From Candidatus Methanogranum gryphiswaldense (GTDB lineage Archaea > Thermoplasmatota > Thermoplasmata > Methanomassiliicoccales > Methanomethylophilaceae), in NCBI GenBank assembly GCA_019262145.1, contig CP076745.1:493093-557092 (forward strand): DNA of 64,000 nt. Direction: 5' to 3'. The translations under genes were made by a program, and so were the position numbers. A model generated the notes under the pieces. The model did not search any database and was not told where the DNA came from. It was given only the letters and a program-made list of their open reading frames with translations. Positions 26,176 through 34,849 of the stretch are shown here, one piece after another; position 1 is the stretch's first letter; each line of letters starts with the position of its first letter.

Positions 26176-29031
26176 TTGAAAACACGCATTATATCAGGTA
26201 CGTTCGTATTTGTGATAATCACATTCAGCTTATTTGCAGCGGTCGTTTCTTCACCCGTTTCTGCTGAAGTCGATTATGGATCGACAGATTCGAAAGTACT
26301 TGAAAACCCAAACGTCGTGATAAGAGGAACGTCAGACTCAGATGAAACGACCGTGGCTACTTTGTTGAACACATTGACTTTTTCAGACAATGTTAGTCAT
26401 TGGTACATAGTTTATCCAGATTTAGCATCGGCAACAACAGATGGTGTAGCTGCTGGGCAAGTGATATCCGTCACATATGAGGGTAATATGTATTCTAGTG
26501 TCACCGTATTCGTAGGCAATCAGTTTGATGGGACAGGCGGAATCAGTACTATAATAGCGGACAATACTACTATATTTTTCAAGCCTGGGGATTATTCAGT
26601 ATCAGCGGGATGCGCTTCTACCGGTTATTTTTCTTTTAATAATCTATCCTTAATTGGATTGGGAGCCACCTCAGATTTAGTGGAATTCGACATGGGATAT
26701 TATTCATATGGAGGTACGGATTACAACCTCCGCAATATACTGTGGAGTAATTTTTACGCCTCAAATATAACTTTTAATGCTCAAGATCGCAGCATGTTCT
26801 ACAAGAGTACGGGTCAACATTATTTTCATATGACCGGTCAGTCAAATAATGTTTTTAATAATGTAGTCATTACCAATCTTAATCTTGTCAGTAGTAGTGC
26901 TGAGAATAATAGAAATGTTGCAATCAATGTATTGAATTCAGATTATATAATATTCAATAATGTTACATTGGAAGATTGGACATCAATATCGGGGTGTGGG
27001 CCAATTCAGGTGAATAACTCATCATCAAATGTCTATTTCAACAATCTCACTCTGAATAATGTGCATGATACCCAAGGATTCATCAAGGTGGAGGATGGAA
27101 CTAGTGGCAATCCTCTTACTGTTACTTCAATTTTTATTACTGGAACCTTATCATTTGTTGGTATGACAGAAATTGAGAAGACGATCTTTGTGGAGAGTTA
27201 TTATTATGATACTGTGGCATTTCCAAGTAGTCTCTACAGGTATGCACAGGTAAACAATCAGAACGGGTCTTTTAATCCTTCAATCCCTTATATCTTATTG
27301 TCAACTACTTTGCCTGACTCCATAGAGGGATATGCGATATTCGATCTCAAAGATAATACATTCATTGTAAAGGATGGAGATACTTTGATTACGCAGGAAC
27401 AGCAGATCCAGAATATAGTGGATGCCGTTGCATTCATTCAAATGATCAAAGGCATGACCGTTGCTACGTCATATAATGTAAAATACTGTGTCGGAGAAAG
27501 TTTGGGGACGATCACTCTTCCAGAGGTCGCGACTTCAATTTCAAATTACGATGGATATTGGGAGAATATGGGATTGAACATAATACCGGTTAGTGCGATA
27601 GATAATGTTATAACGACAAAAGAGGTAGTCGTATTCAATTCTGGTTCATCAATTTCTCTTCCTGCGAGCAATAATAGGTACACTTTGTTCAACATAGATT
27701 TCAACGAGGTAGAGGGGTGCACTCTGCAGGAGGTCATCGAAGGGGTAACGCCATTGTCTTCTGCGTTAGATCCATACGAGTATCTTTATGGGACCTCCAA
27801 TGGTCTGACATATACGGAGTACAGCTCTTCCAAATCACCTCTCGTTCCCAATGCAACAGACGAGACATTTCAGAGTTGCGTTTTTACATCTTTGGTCAAC
27901 AACATAGAGATAAGCAGTGCCTCTCTTACATGGTATGTAGGTGATGAAAAATACCTTACTGCCACTTTGACTGATACAAATGATAATTCTTTTACCTATG
28001 GGAGTATAACTCAAGAGGATCTTAACAAAGATACTGCTAATGATGAAGTACCCATCATCAAATGGTTCTCTACAGATACTTCTGTTGCTACTGTTGATAT
28101 GGATACGGGGAAGGTAACCGCCGTAGGTATAGGAACAGTTACAATAGTTGCCAAGGCCGCTGACGAGTATAATGATGGGGAGATAGAAAAGCCATGGGCC
28201 GCATATACTTTAGTTTCAAATCCAGGAACATATACGGTAACATTCGATTCTAATGGGGGTATTGCGGCCGATCCGACTACAATTCAAGTTACATACGGTT
28301 CTCAATATGGTACTTTGGCCACCACATCAAGGGAAGGATATACTTTTGATGGATGGTATACAACTGTATCCGGCGGTACTAAAATAGAAGCATCTTCGAT
28401 AGTTAACATAACATATCCTACTACGCTGTTCGCGGTCTGGACACTTAATGATTACACCGTGACCCTGATCTATGACAGTGAGTTCATATCCGTCGACGGG
28501 GTCCCGTCAGGTGGGATCGTCTCCGCAGGTGACGGCATATCCGTCTCTGTCACGGGGAGCATCCTCGTCGAAGAGGTCTATGTTACGGTCACCATGGGCG
28601 GGAACACGGTCGACGTATTCCAGTATTCGAGCGGTTCCCTCACTGCAGGCACGGTATCGATAGATCACGTCACGGGAGACGTCACCATCACTGTGGATTA
28701 CAAAGAAGTCCAGATCGTATCGCCATCCTCCGAAAAGAGCTTCTCGTGGTGGATACTCATCGCAATCGTCCTGATATTGCTATTAGTATTCTTCCTGTTC
28801 TACAGAAGAAGGAAAGTAGTATTCGAGAACGACAGCGTTACCGTCACCATCGACGGGAACCCGATCGACAGTGGATCGAAGATACGCAAAGGGGACATAC
28901 TGACGATCCAGATCAAAGCGAATGGGTACAGATATACAGTGTCCAACGCCACTGGTTCTGATGGAACATACACTGTGGACGGAAGAAGAGGAAACGTCGT
29001 CATAACCTCGGAAATAGATACTGTCCAGTGA
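26176..29031 (+). CDS. Surface protein with beta-helix, Big2 and InlB-type repeats and an intracellular tail
   Basis: 951 residues from a TTG start at 26176, chosen because AGGAG lies eight bases upstream; a TTG at 26158 is in frame but poorer. The signal peptide ends at PVSA. Order: an Asn-rich parallel beta-helix (about 90-400), a Big2-like domain (about 575-675, ending SVATVDMDTGKVTAVGIGTVTIVA), an InlB B-repeat (VTFDSNGG to FDGWYTT, about 680-755), a further beta domain, a transmembrane helix (about 855-877) and an 80-residue cytoplasmic domain. The cytoplasmic domain after the anchor is unlike its paralogues. Base composition changes sharply at about 28440: AT-rich before, GC-rich after. 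Confidence 0.85.
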   Translation: MKTRIISGTFVFVIITFSLFAAVVSSPVSAEVDYGSTDSKVLENPNVVIRGTSDSDETTVATLLNTLTFSDNVSHWYIVYPDLASATTDGVAAGQVISVTYEGNMYSSVTVFVGNQFDGTGGISTIIADNTTIFFKPGDYSVSAGCASTGYFSFNNLSLIGLGATSDLVEFDMGYYSYGGTDYNLRNILWSNFYASNITFNAQDRSMFYKSTGQHYFHMTGQSNNVFNNVVITNLNLVSSSAENNRNVAINVLNSDYIIFNNVTLEDWTSISGCGPIQVNNSSSNVYFNNLTLNNVHDTQGFIKVEDGTSGNPLTVTSIFITGTLSFVGMTEIEKTIFVESYYYDTVAFPSSLYRYAQVNNQNGSFNPSIPYILLSTTLPDSIEGYAIFDLKDNTFIVKDGDTLITQEQQIQNIVDAVAFIQMIKGMTVATSYNVKYCVGESLGTITLPEVATSISNYDGYWENMGLNIIPVSAIDNVITTKEVVVFNSGSSISLPASNNRYTLFNIDFNEVEGCTLQEVIEGVTPLSSALDPYEYLYGTSNGLTYTEYSSSKSPLVPNATDETFQSCVFTSLVNNIEISSASLTWYVGDEKYLTATLTDTNDNSFTYGSITQEDLNKDTANDEVPIIKWFSTDTSVATVDMDTGKVTAVGIGTVTIVAKAADEYNDGEIEKPWAAYTLVSNPGTYTVTFDSNGGIAADPTTIQVTYGSQYGTLATTSREGYTFDGWYTTVSGGTKIEASSIVNITYPTTLFAVWTLNDYTVTLIYDSEFISVDGVPSGGIVSAGDGISVSVTGSILVEEVYVTVTMGGNTVDVFQYSSGSLTAGTVSIDHVTGDVTITVDYKEVQIVSPSSEKSFSWWILIAIVLILLLVFFLFYRRRKVVFENDSVTVTIDGNPIDSGSKIRKGDILTIQIKANGYRYTVSNATGSDGTYTVDGRRGNVVITSEIDTVQ

Positions 29032-29058
29032 TACCGTTCGGTCTTTGAAACCTTTTAA

Positions 29059-29115
29059 AACCTTAACTCTGCAAACAGGGAATATATTCATTCCTAATTT
29101 TGCGGAGTTAAGGTT
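29059..29115 (+). terminator. Long 17-base-pair hairpin after the surface gene
   Basis: Inverted repeats at 29059-29075 and 29099-29115 (AACCTTAACTCTGCAAA / TTTGCGGAGTTAAGGTT) pair over 17 positions with a single G-T pair and a 23-base loop. A T-rich stretch (ATAATTTTTT) follows. It begins 28 bases after the stop. A second, 7-base-pair hairpin lies at 29152-29173. Confidence 0.65.
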
Positions 29116-29269
29116 GATAAATAATTTTTTAAAAAAATCAGATAAAATAAAATATGAGTCAATTTTCTCATATGGTGCTATAAGTTTCGGATTCAATCTT
29201 CATTCATAGAAAGTCAACATATCTGGTGACATGTAGTTTATCAATTATCAATATAGAATTTTTGCGAGT

Positions 29270-30400
29270 TTAGATATTGGTCGCATTAACTCCTTTTATT
29301 TTTCTCAATCTTATAGTGAATATTGTCATTCCTAGTGATATCATTGTTATTGACATCAACACCATCGTGAAAAGGATCATTGTACTGTCGAATACCCCTG
29401 GTATTAGAAGGTTAATCCCGAATAATATTGCGGTCATACTGGTGACAGTAATTCTTAATTTGACCTTTTGAATCTCTTTTTCTCTCATCACAAGCATCTT
29501 CAATAGTCTAATTCCCTCTACTAGATTCAAAAGACCTAGTGTGTAGGACATTACTGAATGAAGAACATCAGATGGCACGATCACAGCTATCATGCTTATG
29601 GTCATGCAGATGATACCTATGATCACAGCTAAGTTCGACCTTCCGATATTTCCAAACGGAGAATCCCCATCGGATATCAATCTCAATGCCAGTATCATGA
29701 GGAAGACTGCCATCATTCCTCTTAGTGATATCTTTATGTTTCCGGCGGTGACCATCATGACCACGATAGCTATTACGTTGCATAGCATGACGATTCCCGT
29801 AAAGAACAGTATTAGAGACATGATAGGGAATTCATCTTTTTTGTGAATAGGAAAATTAGTTCTTGTATATGCCATGCCCGTCATCGTCAGACCCATGGCG
29901 ACCATTACGATCGAGTAAGGAAGGCAATCTTCGAAGTCAAAGATATTTGCCATATCAAATATCATGAAGATCAATAGTAGGCCAAATATCATGCAAAGGG
30001 ACCTCAGGACGATCCCATTTTTCTCGCGTCCCCTTATTGCCCATACGATGCACATCGCGGAGTAGATGGCCAGTATGATCATTGTTATGACTTGTATCAA
30101 TTCTGTGAAAGCATAAGGTAGAAGCAGATCGAACACTCCGATAATGATACCTATCGAACCAAGTATGGATAGGTGGATGGAGCGGCGGTATGTTCCGAAC
30201 GGAGTATCACCGCTCATTATCCTCAGCGATATTAGCAGGATCAGTAATCCTTCGACAGAATCAACATCATCACTACCAATATTGTATTGATGGAATCCAT
30301 AGGTGCCTGCGATCAGGAACAGAAGTCCCATTAGATACATGAGTATCCTTTCGCTAGGGATGGTTGACGTTCTCGTTAGTTTGTCAATGACATCATTCAA
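29270..30400 (-). CDS. Polytopic membrane protein with an internal duplication
   Basis: 376 residues with about ten hydrophobic helices and no large soluble domain. The two halves are related. LRIMSGDTPFGTYRRS near residue 60 recurs as LRLISDGDSPFGNIGRS near 240, each followed by two helices of similar pattern. This resembles an HdeD/DUF308-like tandem membrane protein, but I do not recognise it firmly and assign no function. The start is TTG at 30400 with AAGGAG ten bases before it. It is divergent from the AGCS symporter. Confidence 0.75.
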   Translation of the reverse strand: MNDVIDKLTRTSTIPSERILMYLMGLLFLIAGTYGFHQYNIGSDDVDSVEGLLILLISLRIMSGDTPFGTYRRSIHLSILGSIGIIIGVFDLLLPYAFTELIQVITMIILAIYSAMCIVWAIRGREKNGIVLRSLCMIFGLLLIFMIFDMANIFDFEDCLPYSIVMVAMGLTMTGMAYTRTNFPIHKKDEFPIMSLILFFTGIVMLCNVIAIVVMMVTAGNIKISLRGMMAVFLMILALRLISDGDSPFGNIGRSNLAVIIGIICMTISMIAVIVPSDVLHSVMSYTLGLLNLVEGIRLLKMLVMREKEIQKVKLRITVTSMTAILFGINLLIPGVFDSTMILFTMVLMSITMISLGMTIFTIRLRKIKGVNATNI

Positions 30401-30543
30401 TCTGAGAACGCTCCTTGTAACATTAGAGTATGATCTCTATTTGAATTTAATGTGAGTGCACATCTTTTTGTGAAGCAGGACCTTGTTTGGGAATCAAATG
30501 AAGGTCAAGTTTAAATGCACTCAAAGCGTCTTTAATTCGCAGT

Positions 30544-31986
30544 TTGAAAGGTTGTGTAATAATTACTGTTCTCGAAAATTTGGATTCATTCATCAATAAT
30601 TACATAGACCAATATTTGTGGTATGTAGCTTTTGTATTGTTGGTCGGTTTTGGGATATATTTCACGATCAAACTGAAAGGTGTCCAGATCTTCAAGCTGA
30701 GAGAAGAGAATCGATTGGCATTCAAGGCAGATAAGAGTGAAAAGGGCAAGGCCATCTCTTCTTTCGAAGCATTCTGCATAGGTCTGGGTGCACGTGTTGG
30801 AATAGGGAACATCGCAGGTGTGGCAACGGCCATAATGCTCGGTGGGCCTGGAGCCATATTCTGGATGTGGACATTTGCTATAATAGGTGCAGCCAGCAGT
30901 TTCATGGAATGCACTCTTGGACAGATGTTCAAAGAGAAACACGGCGAGTTCGGTTTTATCGGCGGACCTGCATATTACATAACGAACGGACTTAAAAAAC
31001 CTAAATTTGCGGTATTTATGGCCATGATAACAATATGTGCATATTGTGGCATAGCAGGTGTCGAATCTGCAAATGCGACCGATGCGTTCATCGGAGCGTT
31101 TGATTTCAATTATGCTGCCTTGATATTTGCGATATTGCTTGCTCTTGTTGCGGGCATCGTTATATTCGGCGGTATAGGTCGTGTAGCCAGAGCATCATAC
31201 TATATTGTGCCTCAGATGGCATTATTGTGGATGGTCATAGCTTTTGTAACAGTGATCATAAACTTCACGGCCTTGCCCGGGGTATTACATGCCATAATCG
31301 CAGGGGCATTCAATCTTGATGCTGCAGTAGGTGCGACGATAGGTACTGCATTGATGTGGGGGTTGAGAAGAGGGGTCTTCTCCAACGAGGCAGGAGTGGG
31401 TTCGATACCGAACGTTTCGTCTGCAGCTTATGTGAAACATCCGGTAAAGCAGGGCCTAGTGCAATCTTTGGGTGTTTTCATCGATACATTGGTTGTCTGT
31501 TCCGGTACAGCATTCATTATTCTCACATACGGTGATTACTCATCCTTAGGTCTTACTGGTGCGCCTCTGGTACAGAGCATCCTCAGTGCAGGTTTCTTGG
31601 GTGTTGCAGCACCAGCCATACTTGCGTTCTTTATGACGATATTTGCTTTTACAAATCTTATTGCATGCTATTCAATAACTGAGACCAATGTGAAATTCAT
31701 ATCCAAAAAGAACAGGTATCTGGTTTACATGCGTATCGTCACTGTATTCGTGGTCTTCGTATCGTGTTTGCTTCCTCTCAGCCTTGTATGGGATGTTTGC
31801 GATGTATTCATGGCCTGCATGGGCATATTCAATATCATCGCAGTCATGTTGTTGTCCAAATATGCATTTGCTGCTTACAAAGATTACAGGGATCAAGTGA
31901 GTGCCGGTGTGAAAGACCCCATATTCAGAAAGAGTTCACTCGGAGATATGGACAAGAGCGGTATAACGACGTGGGGAGACGATTGA
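30544..31986 (+). CDS. Sodium:alanine/glycine symporter (AGCS family)
   Basis: 480 residues, about 11 transmembrane helices. Family signatures are present: GVQIFKLRE after the first helix, FEAFCIGLGARVGIGNIAGVATAI (the N-A-G rich signature, near 75-98), and RRGVFSNEAGVGSIPN (near 280). It imports alanine or glycine with sodium. The start codon appears to be TTG at 30544; a TTTAAATG box near 30510 fits a short leader. In a methanogen, alanine uptake would save biosynthesis; the substrate is inferred from the family. Confidence 0.9.
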   Translation: MKGCVIITVLENLDSFINNYIDQYLWYVAFVLLVGFGIYFTIKLKGVQIFKLREENRLAFKADKSEKGKAISSFEAFCIGLGARVGIGNIAGVATAIMLGGPGAIFWMWTFAIIGAASSFMECTLGQMFKEKHGEFGFIGGPAYYITNGLKKPKFAVFMAMITICAYCGIAGVESANATDAFIGAFDFNYAALIFAILLALVAGIVIFGGIGRVARASYYIVPQMALLWMVIAFVTVIINFTALPGVLHAIIAGAFNLDAAVGATIGTALMWGLRRGVFSNEAGVGSIPNVSSAAYVKHPVKQGLVQSLGVFIDTLVVCSGTAFIILTYGDYSSLGLTGAPLVQSILSAGFLGVAAPAILAFFMTIFAFTNLIACYSITETNVKFISKKNRYLVYMRIVTVFVVFVSCLLPLSLVWDVCDVFMACMGIFNIIAVMLLSKYAFAAYKDYRDQVSAGVKDPIFRKSSLGDMDKSGITTWGDD

Positions 31987-32107
31987 AGATAGAGTAACAT
32001 CCGGTAATTTATTCTATATTCGATTTTTCTACACCATGTTGTTTTGTTGAATTGATTGTATAGGTCATAGTTATTTTATGAGGTATGGAACAACAAAAAA
32101 TAGAAAA

Positions 32108-32126
32108 CTGGGGGATTTACCCCCAG
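32108..32126 (-). terminator. Terminator of the first MMPL gene
   Basis: Perfect 7-base-pair stem CTGGGGG / CCCCCAG with a 5-base loop. Read on the minus strand it follows the MMPL stop by five bases and is followed by TTTTCTATTTTTTG. It could also stop the convergent AGCS transcript. Confidence 0.75.
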
Positions 32127-32131
32127 GGAGT

Positions 32132-34699
32132 TTATGGGGTTTTAGGTATTTCTTCCGTCGGATGTTCTTTCTTCTTCAGGAACTTAGGACCTTTCCAGCA
32201 CCATTCGCCCATCAGGTGCATGACCGCAGGTACGATGTAAGTACGCACGATCAAAGCATCCACGATTATGGCGAATGCTAATGCGAATCCGAACTGCTGT
32301 AGCATGACCATGTTGGAGATCATGAGAGTACCGAAAGCACCACCCATGATCAGACCGCAGATCGTGATCACAGATCCAGAGCTTATCACAGCTTCTGTGA
32401 TTGCGTCATCATTCGACATGCCCCTATGCAGATGATTTTCTTTGATACGCGTCGTCAGCAGGATATCGTAATCCATTCCCAGTCCAAGACATATCACGAC
32501 CAGCACAATAGGTATTAGCCAGATCAAACCAATGTCTGAGAATACCAGATGTGTTATTGCGATGGTCCATACGACACTCATGAGAATGGTAACGATCGAA
32601 CGCAACGGTGTCAAGTAAGATTTAATGACAAAGAACAATAGTATGAAGATCAGGATGACCGCAAGTGCTATGATCTTAGCAAATTCTCCATTTACTTCTT
32701 CAGACACTTCGTACATGACTGCTGCAGAACCTGTCAACCAGGCTTGGGTAAACTCTTCATTGTTTTCCAGGAAACTACTGACCTCTGCATGAATGGTGTG
32801 CAGAGAATCCATGGATTTGTCAGACATTGACTGTTCATTTGTGATTATTGTCATTTTCACATATGTTACAGATATGGTGTTATCGGCATTGGTGATTCCA
32901 CCCACAATGCCAGTCGTGTAATTCATCGTACCGTCTACCATTGCACCATATGTTGTATTATCGTACGATAATTCCTCTCCTTCTGCTATTGCTGCAGCGG
33001 TTAGAAGATATATGGTTTCCATATAGATGTTCAGGGAAGATGGGATTATTGTAGTATCATCCAGTATGCCTGTTTTTTCATTGTTGGTATAGAGTCTTAG
33101 TAGATATTCAGAATCTGTTTCTCCTGTTTCTTGGGGGCCTACAGATTCTATTGCGGCATCAGCTATGTTAGCCCATACTTGGAGACTGTATGCTTCTCCG
33201 ATATTGCTGTCGTTACTCGATATTGTACTAGATAGTTCTGTTAGTTTGTCATAGTATGTGGTATAATTGCTGTTCCATGTTAGCAAATATACTGTTTGCC
33301 CTGATATTGTAGTGGTAGTTATGGTGGCGATGCTGTCCTCTAGTTCCAATACCTCATAGTCAGGCATTATCAATCCGCCATACGTGTATTCCTCTATGAC
33401 ATCTAGACCTTCCTGTGACTCTCCAGTCAGCATAGTGCCCACCATGTCGTAGGATGTTTCCGCGGTTGCTACCACATACACCATCGGAACGGTGAAAAGT
33501 ATGGCTGCTACGACGATCGCTTTTGCGTGAGCCAGTGAGAATTTGACAGATTTATGGAAGTATTTATTTCCGAATCTGGCACATTTCCCGTACCATCCGT
33601 TCATCGCTTTGCTACCTTCCTGATATGATTCTATCTTGGAAGGCCAGAAAATCCTTTCTCCGAGAAGGTTAAGTATGGAGGTTATCAGTGTGAGTGCTGC
33701 CAATAGAGCGATTGCGATACCGATGGCCAACATCACTCCCATTCCGCTTATGAGCGACAATGAACATATTGACATGGCACCGAATCCGATCATGACCGCG
33801 ATTCCAGATGTGGTTATGGATTCTCCTGCCCACACGATCGCTTCATGTATCGCCGTGTCGTGGTCTGCACCCTTTCTGCGTTCTTCTCTGTATCTGGATA
33901 CTATGAATATACAATAGTCACAACCAGCACCCAGCATGGATACGATAATGAACATCTCTGTGATGAAGAATATGTCCATCACACTTCCGACAAAGAACAA
34001 TCCAAGGAATGCAATGGCAATTGCGACACCGATCGTGATCGGAGGCAATGCAGATGCAAATACGGATCTGAAGAACAGACCTACAAGGATAAGGATCAAA
34101 GCTATCGAGAAGATATCGATATGGGAGATATCTTCTGTAGAACCGGTCATTATGTCATATGATATGGCGGGGTTACCAGTCACATATGTGGATAGGGCAG
34201 CATCATTTTCTTTTTCAGCTTTTTCTGTGTATGTCGCGATCCATTCCCTGAGTTCTTTAGTATCATCTGTATAACTTCCATCTGATACCGCTTGATCCGA
34301 GAAGATGATAGCGATCATTCTCATGCCTGAGCCGTCCGCATTACTGTAATCTTCATAGGGTATGATGATCTTCAAGGCCCCATCCATAAATTCACTATAA
34401 TTAAGAACTAGTTCGGCTTCGACTTCTTCCGATGCCGTTTTTCCTGCTTCGTCATCATAAGTTATGATTAGAAGGTCGGTCGAATTGGATTCTCCACTAC
34501 TGCTTACGAAGTAGTCTGCGATTATCTGAGCCCCTACGCTCGATTCCGAATTGGAATCTGCCATGTCATCTGAATTATAGTTGAGTGTATCGACCGCTTT
34601 GCTGAAAAAAGGCACTGCGATGATAAGAGCTATGATCCAAATAGCGATAATCAGCTTGGAATGCTTTGTGATTCCGTTAGCTAATTTTTGAAATATCAT
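32132..34699 (-). CDS. MMPL/RND-type membrane exporter 1
   Basis: 855 residues with the RND duplication: one N-terminal helix, a large extracytoplasmic loop (about 40-190), five helices, a second loop (about 430-640), and the final helices. Each half carries the family's Gly-Asp-Tyr motif, LGAGCDYCIFIVSRYREER near 270 and LGLGMDYDILLTTRIKEN near 765, where the Asp relays protons. MMPL proteins export lipids, hopanoids or drugs; the substrate here is unknown. I take the ATG at 34699 rather than 34711, because a TATA box centred near 34725 predicts transcription beginning at 34699. It is paralogous to the next gene. Confidence 0.9.
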   Translation of the reverse strand: MIFQKLANGITKHSKLIIAIWIIALIIAVPFFSKAVDTLNYNSDDMADSNSESSVGAQIIADYFVSSSGESNSTDLLIITYDDEAGKTASEEVEAELVLNYSEFMDGALKIIIPYEDYSNADGSGMRMIAIIFSDQAVSDGSYTDDTKELREWIATYTEKAEKENDAALSTYVTGNPAISYDIMTGSTEDISHIDIFSIALILILVGLFFRSVFASALPPITIGVAIAIAFLGLFFVGSVMDIFFITEMFIIVSMLGAGCDYCIFIVSRYREERRKGADHDTAIHEAIVWAGESITTSGIAVMIGFGAMSICSLSLISGMGVMLAIGIAIALLAALTLITSILNLLGERIFWPSKIESYQEGSKAMNGWYGKCARFGNKYFHKSVKFSLAHAKAIVVAAILFTVPMVYVVATAETSYDMVGTMLTGESQEGLDVIEEYTYGGLIMPDYEVLELEDSIATITTTTISGQTVYLLTWNSNYTTYYDKLTELSSTISSNDSNIGEAYSLQVWANIADAAIESVGPQETGETDSEYLLRLYTNNEKTGILDDTTIIPSSLNIYMETIYLLTAAAIAEGEELSYDNTTYGAMVDGTMNYTTGIVGGITNADNTISVTYVKMTIITNEQSMSDKSMDSLHTIHAEVSSFLENNEEFTQAWLTGSAAVMYEVSEEVNGEFAKIIALAVILIFILLFFVIKSYLTPLRSIVTILMSVVWTIAITHLVFSDIGLIWLIPIVLVVICLGLGMDYDILLTTRIKENHLHRGMSNDDAITEAVISSGSVITICGLIMGGAFGTLMISNMVMLQQFGFALAFAIIVDALIVRTYIVPAVMHLMGEWCWKGPKFLKKKEHPTEEIPKTP

Positions 34700-34719
34700 A
34701 GATATTAGCATCCAGTACG

Positions 34720-34753
34720 AATTTATAATATTGTTCGTTCAAGAACGTTCACC
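34720..34753 (-). promoter_or_regulatory. TATA box and overlapping palindromes before MMPL 1
   Basis: Minus-strand TATTATAAAT at about 34721-34731 is the TATA box. Immediately upstream, 34731-34753 holds nested palindromes (GTTC-AA-GAAC at 34737-34746, GAACGTTC at 34743-34750). On the minus strand this region contains TTGAACG, close to the TTGAGCG half-site of the TetR operators at 37361-37411. A related regulator may bind here. Confidence 0.45.
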
Positions 34754-34791
34754 AATGGTGGCAGTCTTTGATATCAGTATGGAATATGTAC

Positions 34792-34813
34792 CCCGTGTCG
34801 TTAACGACACGGG
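34792..34813. repeat. Perfect 22-base palindrome between the two MMPL genes
   Basis: CCCGTGTCGTT / AACGACACGGG, an uninterrupted inverted repeat; as RNA it would form a 9-base-pair stem with a TTAA loop. It lies 36 bases after the MMPL 2 stop. No T-run follows on the minus strand, so it is either an atypical terminator or a protein-binding site. Confidence 0.6.
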
Positions 34814-34849
34814 TAAAGGATTTGATTTAAATTGTTTCAGGGACCCTTA

